A stretch of 64,000 nt of DNA, from positions 3,286,001-3,350,000 of the forward strand of contig NZ_OZ242342.1 of assembly GCF_965208555.1 (NCBI RefSeq), written 5' to 3'. The stretch's first letter is position 1, and each line of letters begins with the position of its first letter. The stretch is from Poriferisodalis sp965208555. Lineage in GTDB: Bacteria > Actinomycetota > Acidimicrobiia > Acidimicrobiales > Poriferisodalaceae. Under the pieces are notes generated by a model. It had not been told where the DNA came from. It did not search any database and saw only the letters and a list, made by a program, of their open reading frames with translations. Positions 31,526 through 40,928 of the stretch are shown here, in pieces. A program made the position numbers and the translations under genes.

Positions 31526-33640
31526 TCAGATCTCGTGACGGGCCAGCGAGCCGCCCTCGGCCGCCAGCCGCTCCAGCAGCGGGCTCGGCGTCCAGTGGTC
31601 GCCGCCCAGGGTCTCGTCGTAGTGGCGGATACGGCCCAGCACCTCGTCGAGCCCGATCTCATCGGCCCAGTACATCGGCCCGCCGGTGTAGATGGGCCAG
31701 CCGTAGCCGTTGATCCAGGTGACGTCGACGTCGCTGCCCCGCAGCGCGATGCCCTCGTCGAGGATCTTGGCGCCCTCGTTGACCATCGGGTACAGGCAGC
31801 GTTCGAGGATCTCCTGGTCGGTGACATCCCGCAGCACCGCCCCCCGCTCAGCGGCGAAGTCGCGGATCATCTGCTCGACCTCCGGATCGGGCGTCGACGC
31901 CCGAGTGTCTGGGTCGTAGGTGTAGTAGCCGCGGCCGTTCTTCTGGCCCCGGCGACCCGACTCGCACAGCACCTCGCGCACCGTCGAGCTCGACGACGTG
32001 GCTTCGTTCCAGCCCACGTCGAGCCCGGCAAGGTCGCTCATGGCGAACGGCCCCATCGGGAAGCCGAAGTCGTACACCACTTTGTCGATCTGCGCTGGCG
32101 TGGCACCCTCCAGCAGCATCTTCTCGGCCTCGATGCCCCGCATGAACAGCATCCGGTTGCCGATGAAGCCGTAGCAGACGCCGCACAGCACCGGCGTCTT
32201 GCCGATGCGCTTGCCGATCGACATGGCGGTGGCGATCGCCGTGTGCGAGGTGGCGTCGCCACGCACGACCTCGAGCATCCGCATGACGTTGGCGGGGGAG
32301 AAGAAGTGCATGCCGATGACGTCCTCGGGACGTGACGTGGCCGAGGCGATCTCGTTCACGTTCAGCGCAGAGGTGTTGCTGGCCAGTACCGCGCCCGGCT
32401 TGCAGATGCTGTCGAGCTGCGCGAACACGTTCTTCTTGAGATCCATGTTCTCGAAGACGGCTTCGATCATCAGGTCGCAGTCCGCGAAATCGCCCATGTC
32501 GATGGAGCCATGCAGCAGATCCATGCGGGTCTGCACGTCGTCGGAGGAGATGCCGCCCCGCGCTGCAGTGCGCTCGTAGTTGCGCCGCACCACAGCGAGG
32601 CCGCGCTCGAGGCTCGCTTCGTCGCGCTCCACGAGTGTTACCGGGATGCCGATGTTGGCGAAGTTCATGGCGATGCCGCCGCCCATCGTTCCCGCTCCCA
32701 GGATGCCGACACGTCCGATGTCGACCTGTGGCGTGTCGCGGGGCACGTCGGGCACCTTCTGAGCCGCTCGCTCGGCGAAGAAGTAGTACTGCTGCGCGTT
32801 GGCCTGCGAGCTGCCCATCAGCTCGCCGAAGATGCGCTGCTCGGCGGCAAGCCCGGCCTCGAAATCGCCGCTGGCGCCGGACTCGACCGCTGCTTCTACG
32901 CAGCGCACGATGCAGTCGGGGGCCTCGAAGCCGCGAGTGCGCCGGGCGATCGAGGCTCGGAACGCTGCGAACTGCTCGGCGCCGAAGCCCTCGAGGCGGT
33001 CGTTGCGGTCCCGGATACGTGGGCGGGGCATGCCTTCGGCCACGGCTCGGCGCGCGAACGCCACCGCGCCAGCCTCCAGGTCGGCGAGCGAGTCGCCCAC
33101 GATCTCATTGATCAGACCGCACTCCAGCGCTTCGGTGGCGCCGATGGGGTTGCCGCTGACCATGATCTCGAGCGCCCGCTGGGGACCGGTGATGCGCGGC
33201 AGCCGCTGCGTGCCGCCGCCGCCGGGCAGCAGGCCCAGCTTCACCTCGGGCAGGCCGAACTGTGCGGTGCTGATGGCCACCCGGAAATGCGCGCACAGCG
33301 CGACCTCGAGCCCGCCGCCGAGTGCGGTGCCGTGGATTGCTGCCACCACCGGCTTGCTGCAGTTCTCCATGGCCTCCTGGCCCGGCACGAGGCCGGGCGG
33401 CTTCGGCGGCTGGGAGAACTCGGTGATGTCGGCGCCGGCAATGAACGTCCGCCCGTCGCAGATCAGCACGATGGCTGTGGCGTCGCTGGCCTCGGCCGCT
33501 GCCATGCCGTCGATGAGGCCTTGGCGCACGTGATAGCTCAGCGCGTTGACGGGCGGGTTGTTCACGATGAGCAGCGCCACGTCGTCACGGCGCTCAAGGC
33601 GGACCGACTCGGTCAACTGCATCGGATCGTTCTGTGTCAT
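31526..33640 (-). CDS. Bifunctional enoyl-CoA hydratase / 3-hydroxyacyl-CoA dehydrogenase
   Basis: This 704-aa protein carries out two steps of fatty-acid beta-oxidation. Residues 1-280 are a crotonase domain (NNPPVNALSYHVRQGL; oxyanion-hole GTALGGGLEVALCAHFR; catalytic FGLPEVKLGLLPGGGGTQRL). Near residue 315 begins the NAD-binding domain of 3-hydroxyacyl-CoA dehydrogenase (VGILGAGTMGGGIAMNFANI), then the catalytic VLCGVCYGFIGNRMLF and two C-terminal helical domains. The layout is that of FadB/FadJ and peroxisomal multifunctional enzyme 1. ATG at 33640 (MTQNDPMQL) is preferred over 33658. There is no thiolase partner nearby. It is divergent from ilvE. Confidence 0.92.
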   Translation of the reverse strand: MTQNDPMQLTESVRLERRDDVALLIVNNPPVNALSYHVRQGLIDGMAAAEASDATAIVLICDGRTFIAGADITEFSQPPKPPGLVPGQEAMENCSKPVVAAIHGTALGGGLEVALCAHFRVAISTAQFGLPEVKLGLLPGGGGTQRLPRITGPQRALEIMVSGNPIGATEALECGLINEIVGDSLADLEAGAVAFARRAVAEGMPRPRIRDRNDRLEGFGAEQFAAFRASIARRTRGFEAPDCIVRCVEAAVESGASGDFEAGLAAEQRIFGELMGSSQANAQQYYFFAERAAQKVPDVPRDTPQVDIGRVGILGAGTMGGGIAMNFANIGIPVTLVERDEASLERGLAVVRRNYERTAARGGISSDDVQTRMDLLHGSIDMGDFADCDLMIEAVFENMDLKKNVFAQLDSICKPGAVLASNTSALNVNEIASATSRPEDVIGMHFFSPANVMRMLEVVRGDATSHTAIATAMSIGKRIGKTPVLCGVCYGFIGNRMLFMRGIEAEKMLLEGATPAQIDKVVYDFGFPMGPFAMSDLAGLDVGWNEATSSSSTVREVLCESGRRGQKNGRGYYTYDPDTRASTPDPEVEQMIRDFAAERGAVLRDVTDQEILERCLYPMVNEGAKILDEGIALRGSDVDVTWINGYGWPIYTGGPMYWADEIGLDEVLGRIRHYDETLGGDHWTPSPLLERLAAEGGSLARHEI

Positions 33641-33786
33641 GGGCCGCAGCGTACGCAACGACGGCCCTGCGGGACCGGGCCGAGACAGTCGGTTCCAAAT
33701 TCTCCCCGGTGCGGGTGGAGCCCGGCGATACGATTCGCATGACTCGGGTGCTGCTGCGGCTCCGAGACACTTCAGATGGAGCGCCG

Positions 33787-34812
33787 GTGACTGAAAAGCC
33801 CGACCCGTTCACGGTCCCGTTCGGGACCATCTTCTGCGACTGGATGACAACGGCGCGTGCCGATGACGGGCCGTACGTCTACGGCGGCGTAGCAGAGCCC
33901 TTCGGCGACTTCTCGATCAGCCCCGCGGCCCACGTTTTGCACTACGGCAGCGCCATCTTCGAAGGGCTGAAAGCGCACCGCCAGGTTGACGGGTCATTGG
34001 CGATCTTCCGGCTGGACAGCCATGTTGCACGCATGGTCGCGAGCGCGGAGCGGCTGCGGCTGCCGGCGATCGACGGCGACGTGCTGCATCAGATGTCCAT
34101 CGACGCCGTCGAGGCCAACGCCGGCGAAGTGCCCGATCCGCCCGGTTCGCTCTATATCCGCCCAACGCTGATCGGCACCGAGCCAGACATCGGTGCCGCG
34201 GCTCGTCCGACGCGCAGCGCGCTGCTGTACGTCGTCAACTGCCCCGTGGGTGACTACTTCAAGGGCGGCGTGCGGCCTCTGACCTTGCTGGTCGAGACCG
34301 AGATCCCCCGCACCGTCCCGCAGTTCGGCATGGTCAAGTGCGGCGGCAACTATGCGATGGCGCTCGCCCCGACGCTCGATGCCATGGCCGGCAACGAGGC
34401 CATCGATCAGATGCTGTTTGCCACCGACGGTGACATCACCGAGACCGGCGCGTCGAACTTCTTCCTTGTCGATGACGAGCGGGTCGTGACCCGTCACCTC
34501 GACGAGTCGTTCCTGCATGGCGTCACGCGGTCGTCGGTCATCGAGCTGGCCGCATCGTTGGGCTACGAGATCGAGGAGCGGTCGATCGACCCCGAGGAGC
34601 TCGTCGAGTGGGCTGAGCGGGGCGAGGCCTTCCTGTCGGGGACGGCGGCAGTGCTGGCACCGGTCGGAACGATCCTGTACGAGGGCAAGACGCTGACGGT
34701 GGGCGACGGTCAGCCCGGCGCCAACACCATGCGGCTGCGCCAGGCGCTGGTCGATATCCAGATCGGCGCTGCGCCAGATCCATTTGGCTGGCGCACCCCG
34801 GTGAAGGGCTGA
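33787..34812 (+). CDS. ilvE: Branched-chain amino acid aminotransferase
   Basis: This PLP-dependent class IV aminotransferase makes or degrades valine, leucine and isoleucine. It is 341 aa from the GTG at 33787, which has GGAG 6 nt upstream; an ATG at 33739 would add 16 residues. The PLP lysine is K184 in QFGMVKCGGNYAMAL. The substrate and family motifs are LHYGSAIFEGLKAHR, LYIRPTLIGTEP and the phosphate-binding DITETGASNFFLV. The long type, with the PFGTIFCDWM opening, resembles actinobacterial and eukaryotic enzymes. The next gene begins 14 nt after the stop. Confidence 0.93.
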   Translation: MTEKPDPFTVPFGTIFCDWMTTARADDGPYVYGGVAEPFGDFSISPAAHVLHYGSAIFEGLKAHRQVDGSLAIFRLDSHVARMVASAERLRLPAIDGDVLHQMSIDAVEANAGEVPDPPGSLYIRPTLIGTEPDIGAAARPTRSALLYVVNCPVGDYFKGGVRPLTLLVETEIPRTVPQFGMVKCGGNYAMALAPTLDAMAGNEAIDQMLFATDGDITETGASNFFLVDDERVVTRHLDESFLHGVTRSSVIELAASLGYEIEERSIDPEELVEWAERGEAFLSGTAAVLAPVGTILYEGKTLTVGDGQPGANTMRLRQALVDIQIGAAPDPFGWRTPVKG

Positions 34813-34826
34813 CGGATCGGGTTGTC

Positions 34827-35414
34827 ATGGGCAGTCAGGACGCCGACCGCATCGTGTCCTGGACGGCCATGGAGCACGGCACCGCCGACGACTACGCGTT
34901 CTTGGACAGCCAGCACTACGCACATGTCCGATCGGGGCTGGTCGACAACCTGCTGAACATCCTGCAGTGCCTGCGGGGACCGACGCTGGGCTACCAGATC
35001 GACCGCTACGACCACAGCCTCCAGTCGGCAACGAGGGCGTTGAGGAACGGCGAATCGACTGACTTGGTGGCCGCAGCGCTGCTGCATGACATCGGCGATG
35101 CGTTCGCGCCGGAGAATCACAGCGCTGCCGGTGCTGCGGTACTGCAGCCCTACGTCGACGAGCGCACCCACTGGGTGATTGCCCACCACGGGCTCTTTCA
35201 GGGCTACTACTACTTCCACCACCTCGGCGGCGACCGAGATGCCCGGGAGCAGTGCCTAGAGTCGCCCCACTTCGACGCCTGCGTGGATTTCTGCGAGAAC
35301 TACGACCAGAACTGCTTCGACCCGAAGTACCCCAACTTGGCCGTCGAGGACTTCCGCCCCCTGCTCGACGAAGTCTTCAGCCGCCCCTCACAACTCCCCG
35401 CCACCGCCCCCTGA
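34827..35414 (+). CDS. HD-domain protein, PhnZ/MIOX-like diiron oxygenase candidate
   Basis: This 195-aa protein has the metal ligand series of the HD family: YDHSLQSATRA, LLHDIGD, ENHSAAG, VIAHHGLFQG and ENYDQNCFDP. The DHSLQSA opening and spacing recall PhnZ and TmpB, HD-domain mixed-valent diiron oxygenases that cleave hydroxylated phosphonates, rather than HD phosphohydrolases. It could be either. It follows ilvE by 14 nt, so the two may be co-transcribed. A TauD-type dioxygenase lies 3.4 kb away; PhnZ and TmpB work with 2-oxoglutarate dioxygenases, but this pairing is only suggestive here. Confidence 0.75.
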   Translation: MGSQDADRIVSWTAMEHGTADDYAFLDSQHYAHVRSGLVDNLLNILQCLRGPTLGYQIDRYDHSLQSATRALRNGESTDLVAAALLHDIGDAFAPENHSAAGAAVLQPYVDERTHWVIAHHGLFQGYYYFHHLGGDRDAREQCLESPHFDACVDFCENYDQNCFDPKYPNLAVEDFRPLLDEVFSRPSQLPATAP

Positions 35415-35454
35415 CCTGAACGCGGCCGGCACGGCCATCACAAGCTGCGTCGCT

Positions 35455-35844
35455 TCACCACAGTGTGGCGATGGGGAAGTCCTCGAACGCACGGTCGGCG
35501 GTCACGAGGGTCAGCGACTCGCGCTCGGCCTGCGCTGCCAGCATCCGGTCGAACGGATCCTTGTGTGCAGCTTCATAGCTGCCTGCCATCAGTGCTTGCT
35601 CGTGTATGACTGGAAGATGCAAGAAGCCGTCTGCGGTGACTGACTCGCCGAAGTGTGGAACGAGGTCGCTGAATTCACCCAGCCGGTCCATCCTCGCCTT
35701 GGTTGCCATCTCCCATGCGCTCACGGCGCTCGCAAACACCAGGGTTTCTTCGTCTGAGATCGCTTCGCGGGCGACTGCTGAGAGTGACGGATGATCAGTC
35801 CACCACCACAACAACGCGTGCGTGTCAAGCAGGAGGTCGTTCAT
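35455..35844 (-). CDS. PIN-domain toxin (VapC-like)
   Basis: This 129-aa PIN-domain ribonuclease is the toxin of a type II toxin-antitoxin pair. The first acidic residue lies in LLLDTHALLWWW (Asp7), with further conserved acids in SAVSAWEMATKARMDRLGEF, DPFDRMLAAQA and LVTADRAF. VapC proteins of this WxWxTDHP subgroup typically pair with Phd/YefM antitoxins, and that is what precedes it. ATG at 35844 overlaps the antitoxin stop (ATGA). Targets are usually tRNA or rRNA; the target here is unknown. Confidence 0.9.
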   Translation of the reverse strand: MNDLLLDTHALLWWWTDHPSLSAVAREAISDEETLVFASAVSAWEMATKARMDRLGEFSDLVPHFGESVTADGFLHLPVIHEQALMAGSYEAAHKDPFDRMLAAQAERESLTLVTADRAFEDFPIATLW

Positions 35845-36083
35845 TCGCCCTCCCAAAGGGCAAGTTCATCGTCGGGCAACGGGTCGAAGAACTCGGGAGG
35901 GATCTTGATCCCGCGGAACCTGCCAGGCATCCGCCGGGATGGCGGCGGCACGTAGGGCACGAGGCGGGCGCAGGGCTTGCCGGCTCGTGCAATCACGATT
36001 TCTTCGCCTGCCTCCACCCGGCTCAACAGCTTCGAGAGATGCGTCTTGGCTTCGTGCACATTCACAACACGCGATGGTTCCAT
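35841..36083 (-). CDS. Phd/YefM-type antitoxin (VapB-like)
   Basis: This 80-aa antitoxin has the Phd/YefM signature VNVHEAKTHLSKLLSRVEAG then EEIVIARAGKPCARLVPYVP. A Pro-rich, acidic tail (FFDPLPDDELALWEGE) probably blocks the PIN toxin. Its stop overlaps the toxin start by 4 nt. A palindrome about 50 nt upstream (36127-36149) is a likely autoregulatory operator. Confidence 0.9.
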   Translation of the reverse strand: MEPSRVVNVHEAKTHLSKLLSRVEAGEEIVIARAGKPCARLVPYVPPPSRRMPGRFRGIKIPPEFFDPLPDDELALWEGE

Positions 36084-36126
36084 GAAATCTCAGCCCTTCC
36101 AAATGGATTTCACGTTTATGGTCTTG

Positions 36127-36149
36127 TCTAGCTTAGTCCAATGACTAGA
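36127..36149. promoter_or_regulatory. Palindrome upstream of the VapBC-type pair
   Basis: TAGTC-CAAT-GACTA (36134-36147) lies inside a wider TCTAG...CTAGA inverted repeat. It is A+T-rich and 44 nt upstream of the antitoxin start, the position expected for an operator bound by the antitoxin. The rest of the 36084-36305 gap shows no gene. Confidence 0.55.
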
Positions 36150-36305
36150 CTAACTCCCGAAACGCGCTATGGATCATTCTCAGAACGCGCTGTGGCGTGG
36201 TGCGCGGCCAGCGCCGCAGCCGTCGGGCAGCAGCGGTGACACACCGATCGGTGCTGTAGGTGCGCCCTTGGGCTTGCGAGATGCTTCTGGGACGGAAGCC
36301 AGCTG

Positions 36306-36908
36306 TCAGAGGCGGGTGATGGCGTCGCCGACCCGGACGGTGCCGGGCTGGATGACGCGGCAGTTGACGCCGCGCATGCGCAGGGCTTGGCCCTCGCCGG
36401 TGTTCACGAAACGCAGGGCGTCACTGCCGAATCGGGCTGCGTACTTGGCGCAGCCCCTGTGCGGCTTGGCCGTGACCTCCACGATGGCGTCGCCGATGCC
36501 CAGCCGGGTGCCGGCTACCAGCGTCTCGTGGCTGATGTCGAGGTCGGCGTAGATCTGGTCGCCTGCGAGCGGCCAGCGCTCGACCGGACCGATGACGGCG
36601 GCAGCCGCACGAGCGTTCATGATGGTGAGCTGTGCGTCCGGGTGCGGACCGCCATCGGGTGATCTCGGGGAGCTGCGCTGGTTCCACGTGTCGCCCGCGA
36701 TGCCTTCGGCCTCGTTGATCTCGGCCACGTCGAGCACTTCACGTGCGTCTTCCGCGGGGCGCCGGACGATGAGTTCGATCGTGCCGCTGTCGGCAGGGGC
36801 CTCGCGAATGTGACCAAGAGCCGCTTCGAGCTCGGCAGCGCTGCGATGGCGGGTGGGATCGCTGTCCGCAGTCTCGGCGACAGTGGTGGCGTCCGCTGAT
36901 GCGTTCAT
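36306..36908 (-). CDS. MOSC-domain protein
   Basis: This 200-aa protein with a MOSC domain is related to the C-terminal part of molybdenum cofactor sulfurase, YiiM and mARC proteins. The conserved region has GIAGDTWNQR, LTIMNARAAAAV, DLDISHETLVAGTRLGIGDA and the signature cysteine in KPHRGCAKYAARFG near residue 155. Stand-alone MOSC proteins bind or use Moco for reduction of N-hydroxylated or sulfur compounds. The N-terminal 50 residues are Ala-rich and poorly conserved. It is followed by the oxoprolinase-like gene convergent only in part; no operon partner is clear. Confidence 0.85.
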   Translation of the reverse strand: MNASADATTVAETADSDPTRHRSAAELEAALGHIREAPADSGTIELIVRRPAEDAREVLDVAEINEAEGIAGDTWNQRSSPRSPDGGPHPDAQLTIMNARAAAAVIGPVERWPLAGDQIYADLDISHETLVAGTRLGIGDAIVEVTAKPHRGCAKYAARFGSDALRFVNTGEGQALRMRGVNCRVIQPGTVRVGDAITRL

Positions 36909-36969
36909 CGAGAGGGTTTCCTAGCGCTCGTCGGGGATTCAGGCGCTGAAGACCAACGCCAACGCAGGA

Positions 36970-39900
36970 TTATCGCGCTGTATCTGGCCGAGCAGAAGTG
37001 AATTCCAGCTGCACGTCACGTGCCACGGCGTCGGGACTGCGATCGGACGGGTCGCCGTAACCGCCGCCTCCGGGAAACTCCACGATCAGGCGCCGACCTG
37101 CCGGGATCACCGAGCGTCCTTTCGCGCGCACCTCGGCGCCGTCGTCGAGCGACAAGCGACCTAGCGCACCCGGCCCGCCGCCATGTCGACCCCGTGCCGC
37201 GAACACCGTCCGCTCGTAGGTCGCGCTGATCGAGAAATCACGCCCCTGGCGGTTCTCGAGCTCGATGATCTGCCCCAGCCCGCCACGGTGCTTTCCCGGG
37301 CCGCCCGAGTCGGTGCGGAACTCCTTGCGCCAAAACACCAGCGGCGTGCCGATCTCGTTGACCTCCACTGGCATGTTGCGCACCCCGCTGGGGAACGCCG
37401 TCGCTGACAAGCCGTCCGCACGAGGGCGGGCGCCGGCGCCGCCGGAGTGGAAGCTCATCAGGATGTACCGCTCGAGCCTGCTGCGGGTGCTCTCGCCGTT
37501 GCGCTGGCCGACCGACGTCTGGGAGCGATTCGTGGTGCTGACGCCGGTGTCAGGCTCCCACATTCCCGTGCCGAGCAGGTTCCACAGCGACGAGGTGCCT
37601 TCGGCCGGCACCCGCTCGGGCACAACCTGCGCCAGGCAGCCGAACACGGCGTCGGGCAGCAGCTGGCCCATGACATGTCGCACATTCACCGCCGCCGGAT
37701 GCGGAGCATTGAGGATGCAGCCCTCGGGTGCCCGGACCCTGACGGCGTCGAGCGAACCGGTGTTGTTCGGGATGTCAGGGCCGATGATGCAGCGAACGCC
37801 GAAGGACGTATAGGCATCGGTGTAGGCCATCGGCACGTTGATGCCCCAGCTGGACTGCGGCCCGGTGCCGTCGAAATCCACCTCGATGCCGTCACCGGCG
37901 ACCCGCAGCGTGCACACGATGTCGATGTGCTGTTCCATGCCGTCGACCCGCATCGTCGAGTGCCACGTGCCCGACGGCAGCTCGCCGATGGCGTCGAGCA
38001 TCGCCCGGTGCGACGACGTGATGATGTGGTCGGCCAGCTCGTCCAGGTCCGCCATGCCGTACTCGTCCATCATCGAGATCAGGCGGGCCGCGCCGGTCTC
38101 GTTGCAGGCAGCCAGGGAATGGATGTCGCCGATGACCTGCACGGGGTCGCGGACGTTGGCCTCGATGATCGCCACCACGTTCGGATCGAAGACGCCGTCG
38201 GTCGCGAACTTCAGGATCGGCAGGTACAGGCCCTCGTGGTACACCTCCTTCGAGTCGGTGGTGAAGCCGGCCCCGCCGATGTCGACGACGTGGCTGGTGC
38301 AGGCGAACAGCGCCACCAGCTCGCCGTGGCGGAACGCCGGCGTGACCACGACGATGTCGAACAGGTGCCCGGTGCCCTTCCACGGGTCATTGGTGAGGAA
38401 GATGTCGCCGGGGCGCATCTCGGCGGCCGGGAAGCGCTCCAGGAAGTGCAGCACCGAGTAGGCCATTGAGTTGACGTGGCCCGGCGTGCCGGTGACGGAC
38501 TGGGCAAGCATCCGCCCCTGCGGGTCGAAGATGCCGGCAGAGAGGTCACCGGCCTCGCGAGTCGAGGTGCTGAATGCGGCGCGGACCAGTGCCCGTGCCT
38601 GCTCCTCGGTCACCGAGATGAGGCGGTTCCACTGCACGCCGAGGCGCACAGCATCCAGATCGACCGTGCCGGCGGCACCGCTGTGTGCCTGGGTCTCTGC
38701 GTGGGCGTCGGCGAGCCGCCCGGCACCGGCTGGCGTGTTCGCAGTGCTGAGCCGCAGGTGCCCGCCAGCCGTGACCGCGGCCACGAATCCTGCGGGCACG
38801 ACCGTGGTGGTCTGGTCTTCGGTGATGAGCGCAGGGCCGACCAGCCAACTGCCCTCGCCGAGCGCGTCCCGTTCGAATGTCGCATGGTCGACCGCCCGTC
38901 CGGTGCTGGTGTCGACGACCGGCGTGGTCGCCGACGGCGTGACGGCCTCGGCGGCTGTGTTGACGCGCAGCGGTGCCGCCTCGGGTCCGGGAGTGCGAAC
39001 TTCGAGCAGCCAGCTCAGCACCTCGACCTCGAGATTGCCGATATGGCGGGTGTAGAGCTGCTGGTACGCCTTGGTGAACGCCGTCTGCAGCTGCGCACGA
39101 AGCTCAGCGTCGTTCGGTGCGGGGATGTCGCCGCCGTCACGATCAGCGAGCAGCCCTGCTGCATCGATGTCGACGTTGATCTCGTGACCCTGGCCGCGGT
39201 ACCGCATGAGCGCCCGCACCCGGGTACTGGTGGGGGCGTCAGGCGCGGCGGCGCGCACGATGCCGAAGGCTTCGTCGGCCATGTCACCCAGCAGATCGGC
39301 CAGCGCCGCGGCGGTCAGCTCGCTGACGCGGGCGTGGCGGGTGCGGACCGATTCGTGGGACACCGGGGCGCGCAGGAAGCCGATCGCCGATCCGACACCG
39401 GCTCCCGCAGGGACCACGATGTCGTCGATGCCGAGCTTGGCGGCCACGCCGGCGGCGTGCAGCGGGGCGGCTCCGCCGAAGGCGATCAGCGTGCCGCGGC
39501 TGATGTCGCAGCCCTGGTCGGCGGCGTGAACCCGGCCGGCGTTGGACATGTTCTCGTCCACGACCTCGGAGATGCCGATGGCAGCAACCGTGGTCTGCAA
39601 GCCGGCTGGCTCTGCCACAGCCGCAGTGACCGCCTTGGCAGCAGCCTCAGCGTCGAACGTCAGCGTGCCGCCGGCGAAGCGCTCCGGCAGGAGCCTGCCC
39701 AGCACCGCGTCCGCATCGGTCACCGTGGGCTCAGTGCCGCCGCGGCCGTACGCAGCAGGACCAGGCTCGGAACCCGCGCTGGCCGGACCCACCGTGATCC
39801 GACCCAGTGCGTCCACGCTGGCGATCGATCCGCCGCCGGCGCCGATCTCCACCATCTCGATCACCGGCAGGCGCAGCGGCAGCCCGCTGCCCGGCAGGAA

Positions 39901-40866
39901 GCGGTACTCGCGCCCGACTTCGAATTCACGACTGGTGCGCGGCTGGCCGGATTCGACGATGCAGAGCTTGGCGGTGGTGCCGCCCATGTCGAAGCTGAGC
40001 GCCCGTTCGCAGTCAAGTCCCCGAGCCAGCTCTGCGGCCAGCAGCGCCCCACCGGCGGGACCGCTCTCGATCAGCCTCACCGGGAAGCGCAGTGCTTCAG
40101 CGAGCGTCCCGAGCCCCCCGCCCGACATCATGAGAAACAGCTCGCAGCCCAGGCCGAGCTTCGTGAGTCGCCCGTCGAGGTCGGTCAAGTACCGCCGCAT
40201 GAGCGGTGCGATGTACGCATTGGCGCAGGCGGTGGAGAACCGCTCGTATTCGCGGATCTCGGGGCACACCTCGGCCGACAGCGTGACGGTCGCCTCGGGC
40301 CAGCAATCCGCCAGGATCTCGGCAGTGCGCTGCTCGTGCCGGTCGTCGAGGTATGAGTGCAGGTAGCCCACCGCAACCGACGTCACGCCGTCGGCGGCAA
40401 GCTTCTCGGCAGCGTCCCGGATGGCGTCCTCATCGAGGGGCAGCAGCACGCTGCCGTCGGCCGCGAGCCGCTCGGGAATGCCGATACGCCGGTTGCGCGG
40501 CACGAGCGGCTCGGGCCGTCGCATGTACAGGTCGTACTGCTCGAACCGGTTCTCGTGGGCCATCTCGACCGAATCGCGAATGCCTTGAGTCGTGAGCAGC
40601 GCTGTGCGAGCGCCGCGACGCTCGATGAGCGCGTTGGTGGCGAGCGTCGTGCCGTGGATGAACACTTCTACGTCGGCGGGCTCGACGCCGGCGGCTGCAA
40701 GAACCGTCTGGACGCCGTCGAGCACGGCATCGGCTGGTGCTTCCGAGGTCGTCAGCACCTTCGTGGTGTGCAGCTCGCCGGGACCGCCGTCGGCGCCGAC
40801 TTCGAGCGCGATGTCCGTGAAGGTGCCGCCGATGTCGGCTGCGAGCCGGGCGCGCCTGGGGGCCAT
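36970..40866 (-). CDS. 5-oxoprolinase/hydantoinase, fused HyuA-HyuB
   Basis: This 1298-aa fusion has the two subunits of ATP-dependent hydantoinase/5-oxoprolinase in one chain, like eukaryotic 5-oxoprolinase (about 1290 aa). The HyuA half has DIGGTFTDIAL at 11-21, GTTLATNALIERRG and FDMGGTTAKLCI for ATP binding. The HyuB half begins near residue 720 and has FSTSTREAGDLSAGIFDPQG and GDIFLTNDPWKGTGHLFDIV. The C-terminus ends with FPGGGGYGDPSDRSP. The start is the ATG at 40866; the frame extends to 41130, but those 88 residues are low-complexity and overlap ribH. The substrate may be 5-oxoproline, hydantoin or N-methylhydantoin; acetophenone carboxylase-like activity cannot be excluded. Confidence 0.9.
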   Translation of the reverse strand: MAPRRARLAADIGGTFTDIALEVGADGGPGELHTTKVLTTSEAPADAVLDGVQTVLAAAGVEPADVEVFIHGTTLATNALIERRGARTALLTTQGIRDSVEMAHENRFEQYDLYMRRPEPLVPRNRRIGIPERLAADGSVLLPLDEDAIRDAAEKLAADGVTSVAVGYLHSYLDDRHEQRTAEILADCWPEATVTLSAEVCPEIREYERFSTACANAYIAPLMRRYLTDLDGRLTKLGLGCELFLMMSGGGLGTLAEALRFPVRLIESGPAGGALLAAELARGLDCERALSFDMGGTTAKLCIVESGQPRTSREFEVGREYRFLPGSGLPLRLPVIEMVEIGAGGGSIASVDALGRITVGPASAGSEPGPAAYGRGGTEPTVTDADAVLGRLLPERFAGGTLTFDAEAAAKAVTAAVAEPAGLQTTVAAIGISEVVDENMSNAGRVHAADQGCDISRGTLIAFGGAAPLHAAGVAAKLGIDDIVVPAGAGVGSAIGFLRAPVSHESVRTRHARVSELTAAALADLLGDMADEAFGIVRAAAPDAPTSTRVRALMRYRGQGHEINVDIDAAGLLADRDGGDIPAPNDAELRAQLQTAFTKAYQQLYTRHIGNLEVEVLSWLLEVRTPGPEAAPLRVNTAAEAVTPSATTPVVDTSTGRAVDHATFERDALGEGSWLVGPALITEDQTTTVVPAGFVAAVTAGGHLRLSTANTPAGAGRLADAHAETQAHSGAAGTVDLDAVRLGVQWNRLISVTEEQARALVRAAFSTSTREAGDLSAGIFDPQGRMLAQSVTGTPGHVNSMAYSVLHFLERFPAAEMRPGDIFLTNDPWKGTGHLFDIVVVTPAFRHGELVALFACTSHVVDIGGAGFTTDSKEVYHEGLYLPILKFATDGVFDPNVVAIIEANVRDPVQVIGDIHSLAACNETGAARLISMMDEYGMADLDELADHIITSSHRAMLDAIGELPSGTWHSTMRVDGMEQHIDIVCTLRVAGDGIEVDFDGTGPQSSWGINVPMAYTDAYTSFGVRCIIGPDIPNNTGSLDAVRVRAPEGCILNAPHPAAVNVRHVMGQLLPDAVFGCLAQVVPERVPAEGTSSLWNLLGTGMWEPDTGVSTTNRSQTSVGQRNGESTRSRLERYILMSFHSGGAGARPRADGLSATAFPSGVRNMPVEVNEIGTPLVFWRKEFRTDSGGPGKHRGGLGQIIELENRQGRDFSISATYERTVFAARGRHGGGPGALGRLSLDDGAEVRAKGRSVIPAGRRLIVEFPGGGGYGDPSDRSPDAVARDVQLEFTSARPDTAR

Positions 40867-40928
40867 CCGCCCAGCGTAGGCGCGCCGTCTGGGGCCGCCC
40901 CCTGCGCTGTGGGGGATACCGTGCAGGC

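Noticed and set aside
38476..40356. 626-aa frame on the plus strand over the HyuA-HyuB gene
   Set aside because: It is antisense to conserved hydantoinase domains and has no family features.
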